This document shows, one piece after another, positions 58,576 through 64,000 of a DNA stretch of 64,000 bases (position 1 is the stretch's first letter; each line of letters starts with the position of its first letter). The stretch is from Pseudomonas morbosilactucae (GTDB lineage Bacteria > Pseudomonadota > Gammaproteobacteria > Pseudomonadales > Pseudomonadaceae). Made by a program: the position numbers and the translations under genes. A model generated the notes under the pieces. It did not search any database, had not been told where the DNA came from, and worked only from the letters and a program-made list of their open reading frames with translations. The stretch is from positions 84,936 through 148,935 of the forward strand of contig NZ_JALQCW010000013.1 in NCBI RefSeq assembly GCF_023241715.1, written 5' to 3'.

Positions 58576-60101
58576 AGTTGATCCAGGCGCTGACGCAGGT
58601 CGTCGGCCTGGGCGCTCACCGCGTCGCGCATCTCGTCCGGCATTTTGGCCAACTGCCGATACACCATCCCCAGCCGATGATTGCCTTCGAGCAACGGCTG
58701 GTGGCGGGCGAAAAAGTCCCAGTACAGCGCATTGAGCGGGCAGGCACGCTCACCGATGCGGACCTTTTTGTCGTAGTGACAGCCCCGGCAGTAATCGCTC
58801 ATGCGGTCGATATAGGCCGCACTGGACACATAGGGTTTGGTCGCCAGCAGGCCACCGTCGGCAAACTGGCTCATGCCCAGGGTGTTGGGCAACTCGACCC
58901 ATTCGAAGGCATCGATGTAGACCCCCAGGTACCACTGGTGCACCTCATAGGGATCAAGCCCGGCCAGCAGGGCAAAATTGCCGATGACCATCAGCCGCTG
59001 AATATGGTGCGCATAGGCCTGCTCCAACGACTGGCCGATGGCATGGGCCAAACACCGCATGCGGGTCTGGCCGGTCCAGAACCATGACGGCAGCGGCAGG
59101 TCATGGGCAAACACGTTGCTGCGTTCGTAACCGGGCATCTGCGCCCAATAGACCCCGCGCACATACTCGCGCCAACCGAGAATCTGTCGGATAAACCCCT
59201 CGACCGACGCCAAGGGTGCCAGGCCCTGGTGATAGGCGTCTTCGGCCCGCTGCACCACTTCCCGGGGGTTGAGCATCTTGGTGTTCAAGGCAAACGACAG
59301 CAACGAATGAAACAACCGCCAGGCCCGGCTGCTCATGGCGTCCTGGAACTCGCCAAAATGCTTCAGCTCGTGCTCGATAAACCCCTGCAACTGCTGCAGC
59401 GCTTCGTCGCGATTCAGCGGCCAGGCCAGTTGTTCGGCGGCTACGCTGCCAAAGCTCTTGACCCCTGCGGCCTGAATGCTCTGCCACAGCAGGGAATGGT
59501 CATGCCGCGGGCGACTGTCCGCTGATTCGAACGGCATCCCGGGCCACGCCTGGCGGTTGTCATGGTCGTAATTCCACTGGCCGCCCAGGGGCTTGCGCTC
59601 AGGGTCCAGCAGCACGCCTTCGACCACCCGCAGCGTGCGATAGAAGTGCTCCATCAACCAGTGCTCGCGCCCGGCGAAGATCAACTGCGCCTGCTCACGG
59701 GCGGTGTAGAAGTGCTCGCTGTCGACCATCGTCGAGGGGATGGCCAGGGCCTCGCAGTAACCCAGTAATTGCTGGTCCAGGCGCCATTCATCCGGGGCCT
59801 GGTACTCGAAGTGGCTGGCCCCGTGCCGCGCCAACAGGGCATCCAGGTTGCGGGTCAGGCACTGGGTGTTGTCCGGGTCGTCGATCTTCAGGTAACAGAC
59901 GCGATGCCCGGCGGCCTCCAGGCTCGCGGCAAAGTCACGCATGGCGGCAAAGATCGCCAGGACCTTCTGCCCGTGATGCAGGACGTAATCGGTCTCCTGG
60001 CGCACCTCCATCAGCACGTGAATCGCCTCCGCGCACGGTTGGCGAAACCAGCTGTGCAGCGGGTTGAGTTGATCGCCGAGGATCAGTCGCAAAAGGGTCA
60101 T
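58572..60101 (-). CDS. FeS-type (6-4) photolyase/cryptochrome (PhrB/CryB-like)
   Basis: 509 aa from MTLLRLILGDQLNPLHSWF at 60101. Four cysteines at C350, C438, C441 and C454 (TRMRC; DYCRGCHY; ERACPLNA) coincide with the [4Fe-4S] ligands of Agrobacterium PhrB. It also carries the FAD-site region of this branch (FIRQILGWREYVRGVYW, NVFAHDLPLPSWFWTG). It binds FAD and a lumazine antenna and repairs (6-4) photoproducts; some relatives act as light sensors. Single gene here. Confidence 0.93.
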   Translation of the reverse strand: MTLLRLILGDQLNPLHSWFRQPCAEAIHVLMEVRQETDYVLHHGQKVLAIFAAMRDFAASLEAAGHRVCYLKIDDPDNTQCLTRNLDALLARHGASHFEYQAPDEWRLDQQLLGYCEALAIPSTMVDSEHFYTAREQAQLIFAGREHWLMEHFYRTLRVVEGVLLDPERKPLGGQWNYDHDNRQAWPGMPFESADSRPRHDHSLLWQSIQAAGVKSFGSVAAEQLAWPLNRDEALQQLQGFIEHELKHFGEFQDAMSSRAWRLFHSLLSFALNTKMLNPREVVQRAEDAYHQGLAPLASVEGFIRQILGWREYVRGVYWAQMPGYERSNVFAHDLPLPSWFWTGQTRMRCLAHAIGQSLEQAYAHHIQRLMVIGNFALLAGLDPYEVHQWYLGVYIDAFEWVELPNTLGMSQFADGGLLATKPYVSSAAYIDRMSDYCRGCHYDKKVRIGERACPLNALYWDFFARHQPLLEGNHRLGMVYRQLAKMPDEMRDAVSAQADDLRQRLDQL

Positions 60102-60204
60102 GGCAGGCCGGAGGGTTGATACGCAAAGGTGCAGAATGCCACACGTGGCTGCAGGCCGGCAGCGACAATGCTGCCCAGCCCGCGCCCGTCCACCGGCCTG
60201 AGGA

Positions 60205-60540
60205 TCAGCTGCGTGCGGTGGCCACCAGGCTGCGCACGGCACAGATCTCCGGTACGTCAGTGCGACGCATGTACACCCGCAGCGGCTCGGTGATGTGAAT
60301 CCGATCGTCGATGTTCTGCTCCAGCAGCAACTGGATGAGCTCGCGCTTGAGGGTCATGGTCTGGTCGGTGGCCGGGGCCCAGACGAATTCGCTGGTGGGA
60401 ATGATGGCGTCGTCGGCGACGTCCATGCCGAAGGAGTCTTCGCTGAAACGCACAATGTGCTTGCCGGTCTTGCGGTTGAACCCGACAAAACCCTGAAGCT
60501 GGTCGGCGGCCTGACAGATAAGTTCGGACGTAATGCGCAT
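60205..60540 (-). CDS. DUF1652 protein
   Basis: 111 aa from MRITSELICQAADQLQGFV at 60540 (GAGG upstream; a GTG four codons earlier is possible). Compact domain FNRKTGKHIVRFSEDSFGMDV...FVWAPATDQTMTLKRELIQLLLEQNI, the Pseudomonas-specific DUF1652. Cytoplasmic; function unknown. Between the photolyase and glpQ genes. Confidence 0.85.
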   Translation of the reverse strand: MRITSELICQAADQLQGFVGFNRKTGKHIVRFSEDSFGMDVADDAIIPTSEFVWAPATDQTMTLKRELIQLLLEQNIDDRIHITEPLRVYMRRTDVPEICAVRSLVATARS

Positions 60541-60618
60541 GGTAAACCTCACTCAAGGTCCCGCAGGACAGGTGGTCAATGGTTTACACGCTTGGCAGAG
60601 GGCACAGATGCTTATGGG

Positions 60619-60639
60619 GTTTCCCTCTGATGGGGAAAC
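60619..60639. repeat. Inverted repeat between the DUF1652 gene and glpQ
   Basis: GTTTCCC-N7-GGGAAAC, 7-bp perfect arms, about 75 nt upstream of a TTGACA (60694-60699) that is a good -35 for glpQ. Candidate operator. Confidence 0.45.
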
Positions 60640-60784
60640 TGCAGGGGCCAAGACTACTGCAAAGCCGAGGAAAAAAACGCCCGAATAATTTTTTTGACAC
60701 ACAGCCATGGCGCTATGGCGATAGCGTAAGGCGTTGCCTATTGATAAAAGAGAACGCTCCCCCGGCCCCGAAAGGAACTCGAAG

Positions 60785-61912
60785 ATGCCCGCGACCTTTT
60801 CCCTGAACGCCCTGCTGCTGAGCCTGCTGCTTGCCGCCAGCCAAACCCAGGCCGCCAGTGCGCCCGATCCCAAGGCCGTGGCCGCCAGCCATGGCATCGC
60901 CTACCCGGCGGTGATCGCCCACCGCGGCGCGTCCTACGATGCACCGGAATCCACTGCAGCGGCCTACAAACTGGCCCGAGACCTGGGGGCCGACTATTTG
61001 GAGCTGGACCTGCAACGCAGCAAGGATGGTGTGCTGCTGGCCCTGCATGACGACAACCTGCTGCGCACCAGCGACGTAGCCAGCAAGTTTCCCGAGCGCA
61101 AGAACAGCTCCGTCAGCGCCTTTACCCTGGCCGAACTGAAAACCCTCGACGCTGGCAGTTGGTTCAACCAGGCCTATCCACAACGCGCCCGCCCCAGTTA
61201 TGTCGGCCTGCAGATCCTGACCCTGGATGAAGTGATCGATATCGCCCAGGGCAATCCGCAGCACAAACCCGGGCTGTATATCGAGACCAAGGGCCCCAGC
61301 CATTTCCCGGGCATCGAGCAAGACCTCAAGGCCAAGCTGCAGGAACGTGGCTGGCTGAACACCTCCGGCGTCCCTTCGGAAAAAGGCCAGCAGGCCATCG
61401 GCGAGGGCAAGGGCCGTGTGGTGTTGCAGACCTTCGACAAGCACAGTCTGGAACTGCTGCGCCAGGCCATGCCCAACGTGCCCGCCGTGTTGCTGCTGTG
61501 GGTGGCTGAAGGCAGCATCGAACCGCTGTCCAAGGTCAAGTTCGCCGACAGTGGCGAGCCTGACAAAGCCCACTATTACGCCAAGCAACAACCCAAGGAC
61601 CGCGCCGCGTTCCAACAGTGGGTCGACTACGCCAAGGCCCAGGGCGCCGTCGGTACCGGCCCTTCCGTGGCCCTGCGCCAGGGTGGCGACCAGAGCTACG
61701 CGGACCTGGTGCAACCCTGGATGAATCAATACACCCACGAACAGGGCCTGCTGGTGCACGCCTACACCGTCGATGAGCCGGTGGACTTCAAGCAGGTGCT
61801 GGACGCCGGTGTCGACGGCATCTTCAGCAACCGCAGCGCGGAGTTGCTGACCTACCTCAAGCGCCCGCCCAGCCGCAGCGTGGCCCAAGTGCTTGACGCC
61901 AACGGCTACTGA
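60785..61912 (+). CDS. glpQ: Periplasmic glycerophosphodiester phosphodiesterase GlpQ
   Basis: 375 aa from the ATG at 60785 (AAGGA 9 nt upstream); signal peptide to about residue 25 (LLLSLLLAASQTQAAS). GDPD TIM barrel: AHRGASYDAPESTAAAYKLARDLGADYLELDLQRSKDG, LHDDNLLRTS, YIETKGPSHFPGI. Splits glycerophosphodiesters to glycerol-3-phosphate and alcohol. Upstream a TTGACA and a 5-bp dyad GCCAT-N6-ATGGC lie near the promoter; no Pho box was seen. The AraC gene follows after 2 nt. Confidence 0.94.
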   Translation: MPATFSLNALLLSLLLAASQTQAASAPDPKAVAASHGIAYPAVIAHRGASYDAPESTAAAYKLARDLGADYLELDLQRSKDGVLLALHDDNLLRTSDVASKFPERKNSSVSAFTLAELKTLDAGSWFNQAYPQRARPSYVGLQILTLDEVIDIAQGNPQHKPGLYIETKGPSHFPGIEQDLKAKLQERGWLNTSGVPSEKGQQAIGEGKGRVVLQTFDKHSLELLRQAMPNVPAVLLLWVAEGSIEPLSKVKFADSGEPDKAHYYAKQQPKDRAAFQQWVDYAKAQGAVGTGPSVALRQGGDQSYADLVQPWMNQYTHEQGLLVHAYTVDEPVDFKQVLDAGVDGIFSNRSAELLTYLKRPPSRSVAQVLDANGY

Positions 61913-61914
61913 GG

Positions 61915-62595
61915 ATGGCCCTGCAACAGTGGCGCGGCCGGTTGTGGCTGGGGCCTGACTACGCCCTGCTGCAAGGCACCCTGGGGCCCACCGCGGCCCA
62001 TGCCCACTACGCCCATCAAGTACTGATTGCGCCCGAGCAGCCGGTCACCCTCAGCCTCGATGGCGTGGTGCAAACCACCCACTGGCTGTTGATTGAAAGC
62101 TTGCGGAGGCATGCCATTGTCGAGGCCCCCGGCGAGGTATTGAGTGTCTACGCCGAACCACGGCTGCTGAATGGCGGCACCTTGCACAGGCATCTGCAGG
62201 GCGCCGAATGTTCGTTGCCGGGCCTGGAAGCGGCCCTGCGCCAATGCCCGCGCCAGCCCCTCAGTGACAGCCGGGTCAGCCTGGCACTGATGGCCCTGGA
62301 TAACGCCCTGACAGACAAGGTCCCCGCGGCGACCCTGGCGGCCCGGGCCCACCTCTCCCTGAGCCAGCTGGAACGCCTGTTCGCCCGGGACGTGGGCCTG
62401 CCCGTGCGGCGCCTGGTGCTGTGGCGACGCCTGCGCCTGGCGATGGCCCTGGTACTGACCGGGCAGCGGGTCACCGAGGCCGCCCATGGCGCCGGGTTTG
62501 CCGACTCGGCGCACTTCTCCCGGACCCTCAAGAGCCTGTTCGGCGTCACGGCCGGGCAAGCCCTGCAAGGTCTTGAACTGCGCGTACTGGATTGA
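61915..62595 (+). CDS. AraC-family regulator following glpQ
   Basis: 226 aa. Short N-terminal sensor domain and a C-terminal AraC HTH (LAARAHLSLSQLERLFARDVGLPVRRLVLWRRLR, EAAHGAGFADSAHFSRTLKSLFG). It starts 2 nt after the glpQ stop and is surely co-transcribed with it. Target and ligand unknown. Ends tail to tail with the fatty-acid-hydroxylase gene. Confidence 0.88.
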   Translation: MALQQWRGRLWLGPDYALLQGTLGPTAAHAHYAHQVLIAPEQPVTLSLDGVVQTTHWLLIESLRRHAIVEAPGEVLSVYAEPRLLNGGTLHRHLQGAECSLPGLEAALRQCPRQPLSDSRVSLALMALDNALTDKVPAATLAARAHLSLSQLERLFARDVGLPVRRLVLWRRLRLAMALVLTGQRVTEAAHGAGFADSAHFSRTLKSLFGVTAGQALQGLELRVLD

Positions 62596-62596
62596 C

Positions 62597-63484
62597 TCAG
62601 GAGCGCAGTGGCTTAGGCACCGGTGGCTCATCGCTCAACGTCACCGCCAGGAATGGATCACACAACTGCGCCCGGTAATCCCGTGGAAAGTCCGGGCGGC
62701 TGCCAATGCCCAGGTCGCCGTCGCGAATGGGGTACTCGGCACTGTGGAAGGCCGTGCCCAACAGCCAGTCCCAAAAAGTGAAGAACAAGGCGAAATTCAC
62801 ATCGCCGGCCTTGCCGTACTTCATGTGATGAAAGCGATGCACCGGGGCCCAGGCAAAGACCCAGCGCAAAGGCCCCAGGCGCATATCGACATTGGAATGC
62901 TGCAACAACAGCTGGACGGCAATGGCCCAGGCCAGCAACTCGGCCACCGATAGGGGAATGCCCAGCACCAGTAACGGCAAAAAGCCGGCGGACGCTTCCA
63001 CGGCCTGGTGCAGGGGATGCTTCATCAAACCGTTGAACCCGTACAGCCGTTGCACGCTGTGGTGCACCGCGTGCAGGCGCCAGAGCCAGGGCAGCCGGTG
63101 ACTGAAGTAATGGGCCAGGGTGATGCCACAATCGGCCACCACGATTGCCAGCAACAACTGCCCCCACAACGGCCATTGCCGGGGCCACAGGCCATCCACC
63201 GCCAGCAGGCTGACCATTACCGGCAACAGCAACAGGCCCAAGGCATTCAGGCTCTCATTGACCAAGGCGTGCAGCGCATCGCGCCGGCGATCCTGGCGAG
63301 CACGGTTCCAAGCGGGCTCATAAGGCAGCCACCACTCGGCCAGAAACGACACCCCGAGCGCCAGCGCGAACAGTGCCAGCAGCCACCCCGCCGATGCCCC
63401 GCGCTCGCCCACCCAACAAATTCCGGCGCCGATAAAACCGCCCCAGAACAACGGCCCGTACAGCACTTTGATGATCCACCGCAT
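62597..63484 (-). CDS. Fatty-acid hydroxylase/sterol desaturase-family membrane protein
   Basis: 295 aa from the ATG at 63484, chosen because GGAGG lies 5 nt before it (inside an earlier ATG at 63496). Several membrane helices and the three di-iron His clusters: HYFSH (125-129), HAVHH (138-142), HRFHH (216-220). Members hydroxylate lipids or carotenoids; substrate unknown here. Active in the inner membrane. Confidence 0.9.
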   Translation of the reverse strand: MRWIIKVLYGPLFWGGFIGAGICWVGERGASAGWLLALFALALGVSFLAEWWLPYEPAWNRARQDRRRDALHALVNESLNALGLLLLPVMVSLLAVDGLWPRQWPLWGQLLLAIVVADCGITLAHYFSHRLPWLWRLHAVHHSVQRLYGFNGLMKHPLHQAVEASAGFLPLLVLGIPLSVAELLAWAIAVQLLLQHSNVDMRLGPLRWVFAWAPVHRFHHMKYGKAGDVNFALFFTFWDWLLGTAFHSAEYPIRDGDLGIGSRPDFPRDYRAQLCDPFLAVTLSDEPPVPKPLRS

Positions 63485-63635
63485 AACCGCCTCCATTGAT
63501 TGAGGCGCCAGCTTGCCGCCCGGTGAATAAGCGGCGATTGAACAAACGGCGCAAAGCGTCCGCGTAATTAAGGGTGAATTAAGTTCGGCTGGTTAACCTG
63601 AGGCCACTTAAACAGCTCACCCAAGGAATCAAGAC

Positions 63636-63953
63636 ATGAAAAAGCTCACTGCCCTGTTCGCTGCCACTGCCCTGACCCTGACTGCCGGCCTGGCCCAAGC
63701 CGACGTTCGCCCGGACTTGATCCCTGGCCTGCTCAAAGCCGGCAGCATCATGGACCTGGAAAAACTCAACCAGGCCGCCCTGGCCCAGCACCCAGGCACC
63801 ACCGCGACCAATATCACCGACACCGAGCTGGAGCAGACCGCTGCTGGCACCTACGTCTACCAAGTCGAACTGCGTGACACCAAAGGCGTGGAATGGGACG
63901 TGGACCTGGACGCCAAGACCGGCAAAGTCCTGAGCAACAAGCAAGACAAGTAA
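63636..63953 (+). CDS. PepSY-domain secreted protein
   Basis: 105 aa with a signal peptide MKKLTALFAATALTLTAGLAQA. One PepSY domain (AGSIMDLEKLNQAALAQHPGTT... YVYQVELRDTKGVEWDVDLDAKTGKVL). Periplasmic; such proteins often accompany two-component systems or bind peptides/proteases, but no partner is in view. AAGGAATC precedes the ATG. Followed by a strong terminator at the window's end. Confidence 0.92.
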   Translation: MKKLTALFAATALTLTAGLAQADVRPDLIPGLLKAGSIMDLEKLNQAALAQHPGTTATNITDTELEQTAAGTYVYQVELRDTKGVEWDVDLDAKTGKVLSNKQDK

Positions 63954-63962
63954 CCCCCACAC

Positions 63963-64000
63963 AAAAACGCCGCGCGACCCCAAGGTCGCGCGGCGTTTTT
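63963..64000 (+). terminator. Terminator of the PepSY gene
   Basis: AAAAACGCCGCGCGACC / GGTCGCGCGGCGTTTTT, 17-bp stem with a 4-nt loop and T-tract, reaching the right edge of the window. Confidence 0.93.

Overview
The window reads as a chromosomal segment of a fluorescent pseudomonad, most likely of the Pseudomonas fluorescens group. The evidence is GC-rich coding with strong G/C third positions, near-textbook Pseudomonas RsmA, AmrZ, AcsA, NrdB and AruCFGDBE/AotJQMOP-ArgR proteins, gene orders shared with P. aeruginosa (flgCB-cheRV-flgAMNZ; acsA-aot-argR-aru-alaS-lysC-rsmA), and P. fluorescens-type REP palindromes. No prophage, transposase, plasmid function or CRISPR array was found.

Layout. 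1-5.3 kb is a flagellar and chemotaxis block: flgC (partial), flgB, cheR and cheV on the minus strand, and flgA, flgM, flgN and flgZ on the plus strand. Sigma-54 sites precede flgB and flgA, and a near-perfect sigma-28 site precedes flgM. 5.3-10.6 kb (minus) holds an MFS transporter, a PauA-like glutamate-polyamine ligase, and a sensor-less histidine kinase overlapping a response regulator with a TPR tail. 11.1-15.3 kb (plus) is a compact three-gene set of unknown function: a 774-aa helical-repeat protein, a PcfJ-like protein and a DUF1266 protein. After it come an AT-richer c-type cytochrome gene, tRNA-Arg(CCT), two small membrane proteins, phnN, amrZ and mgtE.

20.3-26.3 kb carries two tRNA-Arg(ACG), tRNA-Ser(GCT), rsmA, lysC, alaS and a frameshifted threonine aldolase. 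An FMN riboswitch then leads into a RibH2-type lumazine synthase. 27.4-41.3 kb is the arginine block. The arginine succinyltransferase pathway (aruC-aruF-aruG-astD-astB-(small frameshifted gene)-astE) degrades arginine to glutamate and succinate. The aotJQMOP ABC importer takes up arginine and ornithine. ArgR sits between the two sets, and three ArgR-like operator matches lie upstream of aruC and aotJ. acsA (acetyl-CoA synthetase, with a Crc/Hfq CA motif) follows.

43.7-64 kb is accessory-rich: a DUF2790 protein, nrdB without an adjacent nrdA, two unknown proteins, a TauE/SafE permease, several AraC/TetR/LysR regulators, and a small HTH gene behind a good LexA (SOS) box. It continues with a metallo-beta-lactamase-fold hydrolase divergent from its likely TetR regulator, a MASE2-GGDEF diguanylate cyclase, a BdlA-like double-PAS MCP, a DUF1003 protein, an amidotransferase-like/ABM pair, an FeS-type (6-4) photolyase, GlpQ, a fatty-acid-hydroxylase-family protein and a PepSY protein.

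The best leads for something undescribed are the three-gene set at 11.1-15.3 kb, the SOS-box HTH gene at 50.5 kb, the amidotransferase-like protein whose catalytic His is Gln, and the unknown zinc-ribbon protein at 46.4 kb. Two single-base frameshifts within 3 kb (25.66 and 28.6 kb) should be checked as possible sequencing errors.
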